A DNA stretch of 64,000 nt from Virgibacillus litoralis (GTDB taxonomy: Bacteria > Bacillota > Bacilli > Bacillales > Amphibacillaceae), in assembly GCF_017873675.1 (NCBI RefSeq), contig NZ_JAGGKK010000012.1:1-64000 (forward strand). Direction: 5' to 3'. A program made the position numbers and the translations under genes. Positions within the stretch are counted from its first letter, which is position 1, and each line of letters begins with the position of its first letter. The notes below the pieces were generated by a model, which had not been told where the DNA came from, did no database searches, and saw only the letters and a program-made list of their open reading frames with translations. This document shows positions 6,944 through 15,650 of the stretch, piece after piece.

Positions 6944-8137
6944 ATGTCAAAATTAAAAAGTAAAATACAAACGCTCATTGAAATATTAGTTGCCTCTACA
7001 AAATTAGGATTGACATCATTTGGGGGACCTGTTGCCCATCTGGCATACTTTAAAGATGAATATATTGATCGCCGCAAATGGCTTGATGATAAAACATATG
7101 CGGATATCATTGCATTGTGTCAATTTTTACCCGGTCCAGCTAGTAGTCAGGTAGGGATATCAATCGGTATGATGCGTGGGGGTCTGCTTGGAGGACTTGT
7201 CTCGTGGTTCGGTTTCACAGTCCCATCGATTATTGTGTTGATTGTATTTGCGATGATGTATCAGACATTCTCATTAGAAGATGCAGGTTTCATACACAGC
7301 TTAAAGATTGTTGCTGCAGCTGTTGTCCTACATGCGTTGATCGGGTTAGGGAAAAAGCTGACACCTGATAAGCCTCGGTTAGCAATAGCAATTGTGGCTG
7401 CTGCTATAATGTTATTATATCCATCCGCATGGATGCAGATTTTAATTATTTTAGGGGCTGGCTTACTAGGGTTAAAATTATTTAAAGATAAAGCCGAGTC
7501 AAAAGTACAGCCATTCTCCATTAATATTTCCAAGAAACTTGGTTTGACTTCTTTAGGAATTTTTATAAGTTCACTTATTTTACTTCCGTTATTAAATAAA
7601 GTATTGGATAATCCCTTACTAAATATTTTTGATATCTTTTATAGAGTTGGCTCGCTAGTATTTGGTGGCGGGCATGTGGTATTACCAATGATTGAGCGAG
7701 AAGTAGTTCCCCAAGGTTTGTTAACAGCTAATGAATTCTTAGCTGGATATGGAATGGCACAAGCTGTTCCAGGACCATTATTTACTTTCTCTAGTTACCT
7801 TGGAACGATGATGGAAGGCATAACTGGAGCGATTGTAGCTACGATCGGAATATTCCTTCCTTCCTTTTTACTCATTGTTGCAGCTTTACCATTTCTAAAC
7901 GAATTACGTCAGAGAGCAACTTTTCAAGGCGTCTTAATGGGAGTAAATGCTAGTGTCGTAGGTATATTATTAGCTGCATTTTATGACCCAGTGATTAATA
8001 GCTCTATTTTTAGTACAACTGATTTTGCTTTAGGTGTCATCTTATTTGGTTTATTAAATATATGGAAAGTACCAGCTTGGTTAATTGTTATTTTAGGTGT
8101 AGCAGGTGGGTATGTTTTACAATTTATTACGTTTTAG
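6944..8137 (+). CDS. chrA: Chromate transporter, CHR family
   Basis: A 397-aa membrane protein with two homologous CHR domains. Each half carries the family motifs: FGGPVAHLAYF and CQFLPGPASSQVGISIG in the first, FGGGHVVLPMIEREVV and GMAQAVPGPLFTFSSYLG in the second. About 10 membrane helices are predicted. Family members export chromate (or act on related oxyanions) and give chromate resistance. Strong AAGGAGGAGG before the ATG. It forms an operon with padR and lies between spoVR-end copies 0 and 1, so it looks like an acquired module. The family is firm; the substrate is inferred. Confidence 0.9.
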   Translation: MSKLKSKIQTLIEILVASTKLGLTSFGGPVAHLAYFKDEYIDRRKWLDDKTYADIIALCQFLPGPASSQVGISIGMMRGGLLGGLVSWFGFTVPSIIVLIVFAMMYQTFSLEDAGFIHSLKIVAAAVVLHALIGLGKKLTPDKPRLAIAIVAAAIMLLYPSAWMQILIILGAGLLGLKLFKDKAESKVQPFSINISKKLGLTSLGIFISSLILLPLLNKVLDNPLLNIFDIFYRVGSLVFGGGHVVLPMIEREVVPQGLLTANEFLAGYGMAQAVPGPLFTFSSYLGTMMEGITGAIVATIGIFLPSFLLIVAALPFLNELRQRATFQGVLMGVNASVVGILLAAFYDPVINSSIFSTTDFALGVILFGLLNIWKVPAWLIVILGVAGGYVLQFITF

Positions 8138-8193
8138 AAACACTATGATACTCATTTACCCTTTTTGTAGGACCAAACACATTTTAATTGAAG

Positions 8194-8224
8194 AAGCCGG
8201 AGATATGATATCTCCGGCTTTTAT
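8194..8224. terminator. Terminator shared by chrA and spoVR copy 1
   Basis: AAGCCGGAGATA (8194-8205) pairs with TATCTCCGGCTT (8209-8220) around TGA, followed by TTATTT on the plus strand. It is the counterpart of the hairpin after the intact spoVR (15613-15647). Confidence 0.75.
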
Positions 8225-8225
8225 T

Positions 8226-8684
8226 TCACACAAATCGCCTGTGCATCTTATTCCCATCATACGAAAATACAACCTGTTTTTCCTCGACATAGGTTTCCAT
8301 ATGCACATCACGACCCCATAGCTGGTAGATGTATGGTATTACATTTTCCAAATACTTTAGATCAAGCTCTATTCCCTCGTAGCCGTGGACTAGATAAAGC
8401 TCACCATTTCGCAAGTAATCTCCGTTTTCAACCTGTATATACGGAAAGCCGCCGTTGATCCTCATCGAGATAAGCTGATCTCTAACTTTCTCATTTCTTC
8501 TGTCGGGTTATTGTATCGTTCCTCAATATTTTCAAACATTTTTAATCCTAGATAGTATGGATTGATCTGTTGTCTGGAAGGCTGCACAACCCCGGCATTC
8601 AATTTAGCAAACTCCACTACTTCATCAGTTGTTAGATCCATTTCTCGTAAGATTCGTTGATGCCAGTAGGAAGCCCAGCCTTCG
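8226..8684 (-). pseudogene. Truncated spoVR 3' end, copy 1, with internal deletion
   Basis: This stretch is almost identical to the 3' part of the intact spoVR (15651-16284). I count only about four differences over the last 265 bp, and the last 79 residues are the same. It lacks a block equal to about 15920-16094 of the intact gene. The deletion ends lie in similar 9-mers (CTTTCTCAT and CTTCCTCAT), so it probably arose by slippage, and it shifts the frame. Homology stops at TTCG (8684). Beyond it comes TATTGCAGAGGTGTT (8685-8699), which recurs at the edge of copy 2. It has no start and is not expected to work. Confidence 0.85.
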
Positions 8685-8955
8685 TATTGCAGAGGTGTTA
8701 TTTACGAAATCCTGTATGCCAAGCCAAACAAGAAGCTGCCAGATTTTATTGTTAAGCTAAACAGATTGGAATAATCTCAATCGAGATCAAGGTTCCCCGT
8801 GGCTTGCTTACAAATCTGGTACAATTGGCATCGACCTTCCTCGGCTAAGCCGAGGAAGAGGCTGGGACATAACTAGGCTCTTATATTTATAAAAAAGTTT
8901 TCTTATAAATGTACTAAGATATTATTCAAAAATCTACTCAGCAGTAATTTAATAA
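8685..8955. other. Junction and intergenic region with hairpin
   Basis: It begins with the 15-bp junction sequence shared with copy 2. A short broken frame follows on the plus strand (about 8700-8776, translating as EILYAKPNKKLPDFIVKLNR), possibly a gene relic of unknown kind. At 8841-8863 CTTCCTCGGC and GCCGAGGAAG form a hairpin, joined to GAGGCTGGGACATAAC, a dispersed motif also found near 54228 and inverted near 45575. No intact gene was seen. Confidence 0.5.
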
Positions 8956-9978
8956 TTACTTATTAGTTCTAGCTATCTCATCACGGTCGGGTCCTTGTGG
9001 TGGTTGTTCCATCCAACCGTTTTCGATCATAATATTTGCTCCATCATTTGCGTACTTCGCAACTTCTGCAGTTAGTCGAACGTAATGTGCTCCCAGGTCA
9101 TGTCTCGGACTCGTTCCCATGCTTTGTCCATAATGTCCAATACTAGCAGAATTTAAAGCAGTAACATGGAACATCATCAGTTTATCTGAAAAAGGGGCAA
9201 CACTGGAGTCCGTAGGTAAAATACTCCATGAGCTTGCCGATGGAAGAAAGTCTTTGCTTAATACAGAACCAAAAGTTTCAACATGTTTATCTGCAATATC
9301 TCTTCCTCTTACCATGTAATCACGAACTTGTTGGGACTTTGCCACTTGACTAAATCCCATAATTAGGGTTCGACCTAACTGATTTTGTATCAAATTAAAA
9401 TAAATATTTGACATTTCAATAGCATTTAAGGGTCTGCGGTTACCAAACCATCCTGCAAGATAACGTTCTTTTTGGACATATTCCACCTTTTTAGGTGCTG
9501 GAATATAAGGTGCTCTGATGAATGTTCCTTTGGACAACATGACTTCTGTTGCTTTGTTAAGCACTTTTGTCGACTCATGTAAGCATTCGGTAAAGTATTC
9601 ACACATATCCAAACGAGCGGAATTTGACAAAGCCAATGAGTTAGTTTCCAAACCGATTTTTCCAATATTTTGAATGTAGAATAGGTAAAAATCATCCGTG
9701 TACAAACGTGGGGCTTCTTTATGAACATCTACTTCCTCTGAAAAACCATCAGGAATGGGAAGTTGTTCTTCCGTGAAAAATGATTTTAATTTTTTAACAT
9801 GTGCCTGGGCTTGCTTCATTGCAAGTTCAAGAACAGAACAGATTTCTTTATCTTCAACATGAGACAAAAAAGTCCCTATGGTACAAATTGATAACGTATC
9901 ATTCTGATATGATGACCAAAGGTTTGCGATTTCTGCTGATGTAAGTTCATTTTTATGGCTGGTTTTGGGAGCTTTCAC
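8956..9978 (-). CDS. DUF3231 protein, two-domain
   Basis: About 340 aa, built of two similar helical halves: residues 15-165 start near LTSAEIANLWSSYQNDT, and residues 180-335 start near RPLNAIEMSNIYFNLIQN. This is the DUF3231 pattern, a CotF-like four-helix fold common in spore formers; function unknown. GTG at 9978 is chosen because GGAGGGG lies 6 nt before it and it aligns with the start of its paralogue at 10786; a longer frame starts at 10026. It shares the C-terminal ends (F-S-D-K-[LV]-MM, then N-[GE]-WMEQPPQ or WMEEPPQ) with that paralogue. The two genes diverge around a membrane protein. A spore-coat link is a guess. Confidence 0.82.
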   Translation of the reverse strand: MKAPKTSHKNELTSAEIANLWSSYQNDTLSICTIGTFLSHVEDKEICSVLELAMKQAQAHVKKLKSFFTEEQLPIPDGFSEEVDVHKEAPRLYTDDFYLFYIQNIGKIGLETNSLALSNSARLDMCEYFTECLHESTKVLNKATEVMLSKGTFIRAPYIPAPKKVEYVQKERYLAGWFGNRRPLNAIEMSNIYFNLIQNQLGRTLIMGFSQVAKSQQVRDYMVRGRDIADKHVETFGSVLSKDFLPSASSWSILPTDSSVAPFSDKLMMFHVTALNSASIGHYGQSMGTSPRHDLGAHYVRLTAEVAKYANDGANIMIENGWMEQPPQGPDRDEIARTNK

Positions 9979-10098
9979 ATTTTTCCCCTCCATTACAAAT
10001 ATAGATTTTACAAGTATGTTTCCCAACCTCGTAAGGAGTATTCCACCATTGGCGTGTTTTGTTATGAAGGCTTCATAAACTTCTTTAAGCTAGTGTAT

Positions 10099-10590
10099 CT
10101 AAGGTTTCCCGGCACTAAATATAAATTGTAAAAGCATATACCTCAAAAAAATTCCAATCAGTATTCCGATGGGTAATGACAACATAGGTAACCAAATTGG
10201 TCCGAGTAATATTCCGTTTACTTTAAACGTTGCCGAATAAATGAGACCACTTGTAACGAAATAAGCGGAAAACACAAACGGAAGAAACGCTAAGGGTGCT
10301 TTTTTACCGTTTGCATCACTGTAAGCATCCCAAATCGCAAAAAAATAAAGACAAGGATAAAACATCAACCATTGATAATTCGTTTGTTCAATGGCTTTTT
10401 CAATTTCACCATGAAAACTCAGAATAATTACATCATTAAAGTTGGATTGGACATTAATCAATATTTCTAATCCAATGAAAAGTAATCCCTTGAAAAGCTT
10501 CCCGTTCAGAATTTGGGCAAACCCAGGTAAAGCTATACTCCAAAGGATTTTTTCCAGCTCATCTTTTGTTATCATTAGTTTCCACTTCAA
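10099..10590 (-). CDS. Membrane protein of unknown function
   Basis: A 163-aa protein with about four membrane segments (about residues 15-45, 78-92, 98-118 and 128-155). The segment PGFAQILNGKLFKGLLFIGLE (about residues 22-42) has the PG-x-GQ-x-x-x-G pattern seen in small TM2/DUF5683-like membrane proteins of Bacilli. TTG start with AAAGGAAA upstream. It lies between two divergent DUF3231 genes in the same cargo block and could be their membrane partner, but only proximity supports that. I do not recognise a named family. Confidence 0.6.
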   Translation of the reverse strand: MKWKLMITKDELEKILWSIALPGFAQILNGKLFKGLLFIGLEILINVQSNFNDVIILSFHGEIEKAIEQTNYQWLMFYPCLYFFAIWDAYSDANGKKAPLAFLPFVFSAYFVTSGLIYSATFKVNGILLGPIWLPMLSLPIGILIGIFLRYMLLQFIFSAGKP

Positions 10591-10785
10591 TCACTTTCCT
10601 TTTTAATAATTTGTAATTATGGGTTATTATTCCAACCACCCCCAACAACCTACAATTCTCTTCATCGAATTTTTCAGGTAAGTTTATTCTCCTTAATACA
10701 GCATTGAAATATTCTAGCTAAAGGAAAAATAACTCTTGATTTTTAGGGCAAAATAAAAGAAGACAAAATATAGGAGGAATGCAAT

Positions 10786-11799
10786 ATGCCTGAGAAACCT
10801 GCCATAACGTCATCCGAACTTGGTATCCTATGGCTTACATACCAAGAAAAAACGATGATTCTGCGAATGTTAGAATACTTTATTGAAAAAGCCGACGATG
10901 ATAAAGCTAAAAAAATAATGGATGATTTATATAGTGAATTGGATAATTACGTTGATAAAATAACAGATATTTTTAAAAGTGAGGGAGCTGCAATCCCAAT
11001 TGGATACACTTCTAAAGATGTCAATAAAGATGTTCCAAAGCTGTATGACAATGGTTTTGATATCATGTTCGTCCGGTTACTAAAAGAAATAAGTATGGGA
11101 TTACATACGCTAAATATAAACATGGCGTACCGTGAAGATATTGTATTGATCTTAAAGGACCTTACCTCAATTACTCAAGCAACTTACAATTCTTGTACAC
11201 AATATTTGATTGAAAAAGGGCTGATTGCTCGATCTCCTTATGTTTCAATGCCTGATTCCGTTGAGTTTGTTAAAGATAAAAGTTATTTGGGTGGACTTAA
11301 TCCACTTACCAAACTTGGTAAAAAACGAACATTAAATACGATAGAGGTTGCTTATGTTTATCATGGTATTGAAGCAAATGTTACGGGGCTACAAATGATT
11401 ACTGGTTTTGCCCAGTGTGCCAATAATTCCGAAGTACAGAATTTCTTTTCAAAAGGAGCAGAACTCTCCAAAAGTGTTATTAAAGAGATGAGTGAAACAT
11501 TCCTCGAAGATGGTATTCAAATACCTGTTACTTCGGGCGGGCATGCGACACGATCAACAGTTGCTCCGTTTTCCGATAAGGTTATGATGTATTGTACCAG
11601 TTTGTTTTGCAGTTTTTCTATGGGAGGAAATGCAGTAGGAAGTGCTTTTAGTTTACGGAACGACTTGGCAGCAAAAATGTCAATTTTCACGAAAGATATT
11701 TTCGAATATGCCCATGAAGGTGCAAAAATAATGATTAGGAACGAATGGATGGAAGAACCACCGCAGATGGAAGAACGAAAGGATATAATTAAAAAGTAA
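10786..11799 (+). CDS. DUF3231 protein, two-domain
   Basis: A 337-aa paralogue of the protein at 8956-9978, with two DUF3231 halves (about residues 6-165 and 180-330). The first begins ITSSELGILWLTYQEKT, the second NTIEVAYVYHGIEANV. Hallmarks are MMYCTSLFCSFSMG and the closing WMEEPPQ. ATG with ATAGGAGG 8 nt upstream. It ends in a clear terminator. The two copies are clearly diverged, so the duplication is old. It sits inside the spoVR-end cassette between copies 1 and 2. Function unknown. Confidence 0.82.
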   Translation: MPEKPAITSSELGILWLTYQEKTMILRMLEYFIEKADDDKAKKIMDDLYSELDNYVDKITDIFKSEGAAIPIGYTSKDVNKDVPKLYDNGFDIMFVRLLKEISMGLHTLNINMAYREDIVLILKDLTSITQATYNSCTQYLIEKGLIARSPYVSMPDSVEFVKDKSYLGGLNPLTKLGKKRTLNTIEVAYVYHGIEANVTGLQMITGFAQCANNSEVQNFFSKGAELSKSVIKEMSETFLEDGIQIPVTSGGHATRSTVAPFSDKVMMYCTSLFCSFSMGGNAVGSAFSLRNDLAAKMSIFTKDIFEYAHEGAKIMIRNEWMEEPPQMEERKDIIKK

Positions 11800-11809
11800 A
11801 AAGTCTTAA

Positions 11810-11845
11810 GCACTTGTGTTTTAAATTTTTCACGAGTGCCTTTCT
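11810..11845 (+). terminator. Terminator after the DUF3231 gene
   Basis: GCACTTGTG (11810-11818) pairs with CACGAGTGC (11831-11839) with one mismatch, followed by CTTTCT. Confidence 0.6.
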
Positions 11846-11901
11846 ATTAGCTTTTTATGTTAATGAATCAGTTTAGTTTTATCTAGACAGTTTATATTTT
11901 C

Positions 11902-12172
11902 ATTCATTTGATGGGGGCACAATTAGGTTTTCATACGTTGCATTTCACTTTCAGTACACTAAGCGTGAGGAGACAAGCAATTTTAAATGATTTATTTGTA
12001 GTTCCTAATGCAAGATGGAAAAAATTGGAGATAAGTTATTTAAAAACAGTTTAGAATACATATGAGAAAATGATTTTTCATCGATGACATGGGAAACTGC
12101 AAAGGATAATGTTTTTGCTCAAACTCTTTACAATAAAATGGTGGTAAACTAGCTGAATGGTTATTTTATTTA
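11902..12172 (+). pseudogene. Remnant of a GNAT acetyltransferase
   Basis: Broken frames carry the order of motifs of a small GNAT enzyme. First comes GAQLGFHTLHFTFSTLS, then RRQAILNDLFVVPNARW (strand 4 and the acetyl-CoA loop region, 11911-12020). After stops and loss comes WETAKDNVFAQTLYNKM (12088-12141), the LETAxDNxxAQxLYEKxG block. In another frame AEWLFYL follows (about 12152-12171). At least one stop, one deletion and one frameshift separate them. No start or ribosome binding site remains. It is a decayed gene within the spoVR cassette between copies 1 and 2. Confidence 0.75.
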
Positions 12173-12182
12173 ACATATAAAA

Positions 12183-12211
12183 AGGCAGAAGATATGATAT
12201 CTCCTGCTTTA
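12183..12211 (-). terminator. Terminator hairpin of spoVR copy 2
   Basis: GGCAGAAGATAT and ATATCTCCTGCTT fold into a stem like those after the other spoVR ends. On the minus strand it runs into CTTTTTATA. Confidence 0.7.
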
Positions 12212-12213
12212 TC

Positions 12214-12847
12214 CTATAAAAACCGCCGGTGCATCCTATTCCCATCATAAGAAAAAACAGCCTGCTTTTCCTCTACATTGGTTACTATATGAACGTCTCG
12301 CCCCCATAACTGATAAATATACGGAAGCACATTTTCCAAATACTTCAGATCAAGCTCAATTCCTTCGAAGCCATGGACCAGATAGAGTTCTCCGTTTCGT
12401 AAATAATCGCCGTTTTCTACACTTATATACGGGAATCCTCCATTGACCCTCATTGAAATAAGCTGGTCTCTTACGTTTTCGTAATCCTTATTGGTAATAA
12501 GATAATCTCTGCCCTTCTTTTCGAACAAATACATATCTTCCTGTTGAACCAATTCTTTCGTCAAATAATTCCGAATAAAAGATATATCTGATTCTATCTC
12601 GCGTACTTCAAACATTTTCTCTCTGCCTAAATTAGGCTCAACCCCTAGCCTGATCATTTCTTCCGTTGGATTGTTATAGCGCTCCTCAATATCCTCAAAT
12701 ATTTTCAAGCCAAGATAATACGGGTTAATCTGCTGTTTGGAAGGCTGCACAACATTTGCATTTAATTGTGCAAATTCGATGACCTCACCAGTTGTTAAAT
12801 CCATCTCCCGCAATATCCGCTGGTGCCAATACGAAGCCCAGCCTTCG
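12214..12847 (-). pseudogene. Truncated spoVR 3' end, copy 2, frame intact
   Basis: This encodes the last 200-210 residues of SpoVR (homology from codons [20 protein letters not shown] to the C-terminus HRRF) in one open frame. It differs from the intact copy at many residues (roughly one in eight), so it comes from a more distant allele. Homology ends at TTCG (12847), exactly where copy 1 ends. It is joined to TATCGCAGAGGTGTT (12848-12862), the same junction as copy 1. A methionine inside (12813) has no convincing ribosome binding site. It lies 9 nt beyond the stop of the unknown gene at 12871, so it may be transcribed, but it lacks the N-terminal half. Confidence 0.85.
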
Positions 12848-12870
12848 TATCGCAGAGGTGTTTTAATTTA

Positions 12871-13365
12871 TTACCCTTTAAAAACTTCTATTCCCTTTCT
12901 TACCATTTCTCGTCCAACCTCGGGTTTACGTACCGCAACAGCAATTCCAGCAATTAAAACTGCTGTTCCTGACGCGTATAAACCTAACTGTTTAAGAAAA
13001 TCTCTATGATCCTTCGATTCTTGTTTTATTCGATCCAACTGCTGTATGATTCGATAATAAACTTTTTCCTTTTCTTCTTCACTTTTAGCATTTTCATAAT
13101 CCTTATTCAATTGATTAATAACCTTATTAACGGAATCAATATACTCCTTACTAACATGTGCATCAGCCAAACCTTTTAACCCTTTTATTACTGCTGATCC
13201 TACAGATGACATGGACGTAAAATAACTTTTAAAAAACTCTATTTCCACATCATCCTTACTCTTAAGCATCATTCCTAATAACTTCTGAATTTCCTTTTCT
13301 GAGGGTTTCTCTGGATTCTTAATACCCATTTGTTTCATATATTCAACAACTTTATTCTTTTCCAC
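12871..13365 (-). CDS. Unknown helical protein with C-terminal membrane segment
   Basis: A 164-aa protein, almost entirely alpha-helical. Residues 1-120 are charged, with coiled-coil potential around 80-120 (QLNKDYENAKSEEEKEKVYY). One hydrophobic helix follows at about 130-146 (LYASGTAVLIAGIAVAV), then a short basic tail. It may be tail-anchored in the membrane. GTG start with GAGGAGGG 7 nt upstream. It is 60 nt downstream of the gene at 13426 and probably co-transcribed with it. I do not recognise the family. Its place in a variable cargo block would suit an immunity, defence or stress role, but nothing in the sequence shows one. Confidence 0.6.
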   Translation of the reverse strand: MEKNKVVEYMKQMGIKNPEKPSEKEIQKLLGMMLKSKDDVEIEFFKSYFTSMSSVGSAVIKGLKGLADAHVSKEYIDSVNKVINQLNKDYENAKSEEEKEKVYYRIIQQLDRIKQESKDHRDFLKQLGLYASGTAVLIAGIAVAVRKPEVGREMVRKGIEVFKG

Positions 13366-13425
13366 AATATTACCCTCCTCATATTTTTTATCCCTAGTTA
13401 TTAAGTAGCATAAAATCTACTTAGA

Positions 13426-14253
13426 TTATTCATCCTCCCAATCTTCTCCAGACGAGAAATCAGGAATAAAGGTATTAGCTGCAATATCCTTAATTTCATC
13501 TAATAATTTACATACAACTTCATCAAGCATGTCGTCTCTCGGTGGTAGCGGAATATTATTTTCCATATGGTAATTTTCATAATTAAATTCATCAGTTGTA
13601 ATATATAATAATATAATGTCTTTAATTGGAGCATTTGCTAACTTGGAGTACAAATGACTCTCAATATCTCCCAATATAGTATCTAGTAACATACCTTCCC
13701 CATATTGCATTTGAAAACAAAACTCTTCCCAATAATTATTTATATTGTAATCGTCACTTTCGGAAGGACCATTAAATGAAAAGTTTTCAATATCATATTG
13801 TATTTCCTTTAGAAGTGGGTTTAATTCCAAACCAGAATATTCTGATATATTATCTACTATATTTTGGTTTATTTTTCTAACAAACTCATTAGCAATATGT
13901 GGATTTTTATCATTACTATAACTTCCTTCAACATTCCAATGATCAATGTTATTATTATAAATTTCCTCTACACATTTTGCATATAAAAAATCAACTTCAC
14001 TTTCTTCAAACATTTCAAGTTTCTTATAAATCTTACTATAAATTTCCTTTAATACCTGGTCATATTTATCAAATTCATAAAATAGCACAAAAATTATTTT
14101 GTCTAATAAAGTAGTGAAATTTATATTTAAGAAATCCCCCCCAAATGTTGCGTCTTTCTTCAAACCTTCTGATAAAATATCATTAGAATATTCTTCATAC
14201 TTCGAATTCAAATAGTCACTCATATAATCAGTAGATTCTTTTTTATAATTCAT
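13426..14253 (-). CDS. Unknown acidic protein
   Basis: About 275 aa, strongly acidic, rich in Asn/Asp/Tyr, with no membrane segment or known motif that I can see. The middle part is helical (DKIIFVLFYEFDKYDQVLKE, then ESEVDFLYAKCVEEIY). The C-terminus ends in FSSGEDWEDE. ATG at 14253 is chosen for AGGGGA 7 nt upstream; a TTG frame start exists at 14271. Base composition is more AT-rich than the flanking sporulation genes, which suggests transfer. It is the first gene of a likely two-gene unit with 12871-13365. Function unknown. Confidence 0.6.
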   Translation of the reverse strand: MNYKKESTDYMSDYLNSKYEEYSNDILSEGLKKDATFGGDFLNINFTTLLDKIIFVLFYEFDKYDQVLKEIYSKIYKKLEMFEESEVDFLYAKCVEEIYNNNIDHWNVEGSYSNDKNPHIANEFVRKINQNIVDNISEYSGLELNPLLKEIQYDIENFSFNGPSESDDYNINNYWEEFCFQMQYGEGMLLDTILGDIESHLYSKLANAPIKDIILLYITTDEFNYENYHMENNIPLPPRDDMLDEVVCKLLDEIKDIAANTFIPDFSSGEDWEDE

Positions 14254-14271
14254 TACCTCATCCCCTAACAA

Positions 14272-14883
14272 TCTAATCTATATTCTTAAAAATCGATAAA
14301 TTTAATTATAGCCCTTTTTTGTTATTAATGTATACATTTATCAGAAAAATCAATACCTGGTGTATAAAGGTTAAATTTAATTTCTAGATTAAAATTGCGG
14401 TGATAAATTGAAATATTTTTAACACTAAAGTTCTTATTATAGATATTAATTATTTTACACTACTTAAAACATGGGAAATATAAGTTTGTCCACAAATATG
14501 TCTCTAAAGTTCCATTCACTGAATTATGGTATCGTGGAATTAAAATTAATTCTGGATTTTATAGTTTTGTTAGAAATTTTGTAGATGAACCAATTATACT
14601 AATTAATAAACAAGAACAATTGTCTCTAATTGAATAAGGCAAAATTAAATTAAAAAACACCTAAACGAGAAGAAACAGCTTATCCCGCTCAGGTGTTATT
14701 ATTTTTTCTAAGCAATTTTAAAATTCAATCTTATAATATCTGATCCTTTCGCTATACAAAGTTAATTATACTTATCAGTTGTAAGAAAAGTTAATTAGTA
14801 TTATTCTGAATTTTACGGATATTGCGTTTTTGTTTATTTGATTTGCACAATATTCTACAAAAATGATTGGTGGTACTTAATCT
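14272..14883. other. AT-rich gap with an orphan frame and a hairpin
   Basis: A plus-strand frame without a start codon (14443-14637, 64 codons, containing HGKYKFVHKYVSKVPFTELW) looks like the C-terminal relic of a lost gene. It is followed by AACACCT (14657-14663) and AGGTGTT (14691-14697) flanking a large loop, with T-runs on both sides: a bidirectional terminator. Nothing else was recognised. Confidence 0.45.
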
Positions 14884-15612
14884 ATGGGCACGTATAGAAA
14901 GAATGATAAGGAGTTTGATTCATTAACACGAAAGAAGGTTTATGAGGGGGAGTTTGTCAATAACCGTAGACACGGAAAAGGAATGGAAATTGGTGAGGAT
15001 GTAGTTTATAAAGGACATTTCAAAAATGGAACTAAACATGGACGAGGTGTAGAGTATAATAGAAAGACTAAAAAAAGGATTTACAAGGGGAACTTTTTAA
15101 ATAATAAAAGACATGGAAAGGGTAAAGAAAAAGTAGGTAGATTTGATTATCATGGCAACTTTGAAGATAATATTAGAAATGGGTTTTTCAGAGTTTATGA
15201 CGATATCAACAGTGAGTTAGTTTATGAAGGATACTATGAAAAAGGCAAGAGACACGGCAATGGTGAGCTTTATATTAAATCAAAATTGTTTGATGGTAAC
15301 TTTAACTCAGGTGAACTAGTTGATGGTGATGAATATTCCTTGTTAAATAATGAATACAACATATCCTATTCAGGTGAATTCAAGCATTTCAAAAGGCATG
15401 GAAAAGGTGTTGAGTATGATATTAACACCGGAAAGGCAATTTTTGTAGGGGTATTCATTAACAACCAAAAAGAAAGGGGCAAGCCCGTAAACAACTACTC
15501 TAACCATTGCTTTAGATGCGGGAATTCTGTGAACACTTACAGTAATAATCCATGCTTTAATTGTTTTTGGTTAACATGTCAGTGTGGAGCTTGCGGATGT
15601 ACTTATTTTTAA
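14884..15612 (+). CDS. MORN-repeat protein with Cys-rich tail
   Basis: A 242-aa protein. At least six MORN repeats (Y-x-G-x-[FY]-x-x-x-x-[KR]-H/N-G-x-G) fill residues 18-205, for example YEGEFVNNRRHGKG, YKGNFLNNKRHGKG and YSGEFKHFKRHGKG. The tail (about 211-242) is a cysteine cluster: CFRCG, NPCFNC, then CQCGACGC. It could be a zinc ribbon or knuckle. MORN repeats form beta-hairpin scaffolds at membranes or protein surfaces. The ATG has only a weak GGTGG upstream. It is convergent with spoVR, 38 nt apart, and belongs to the cargo between copy 2 and the intact gene. MORN plus Cys tail is unusual; function unknown. Confidence 0.75.
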   Translation: MGTYRKNDKEFDSLTRKKVYEGEFVNNRRHGKGMEIGEDVVYKGHFKNGTKHGRGVEYNRKTKKRIYKGNFLNNKRHGKGKEKVGRFDYHGNFEDNIRNGFFRVYDDINSELVYEGYYEKGKRHGNGELYIKSKLFDGNFNSGELVDGDEYSLLNNEYNISYSGEFKHFKRHGKGVEYDINTGKAIFVGVFINNQKERGKPVNNYSNHCFRCGNSVNTYSNNPCFNCFWLTCQCGACGCTYF

Positions 15613-15647
15613 AAGCAGGAGATATATTAAACATACCTCCTGCTTTA
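15613..15647 (-). terminator. Terminator of intact spoVR
   Basis: AGCAGGAGATAT and ACCTCCTGCT flank a short loop. The minus strand ends in CTTTTAAAAA. It may also stop the convergent MORN gene. Confidence 0.65.
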
Positions 15648-15650
15648 GCT

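Noticed and set aside
12214-12813. Short SpoVR-like gene as a functional protein
   Set aside because: It lacks the N-terminal half of the family and has no ribosome binding site; it is one of several truncated copies with the same breakpoint.
14443-14637. New small gene in the gap before the MORN gene
   Set aside because: The frame has no start codon or binding site; treated as a possible relic.
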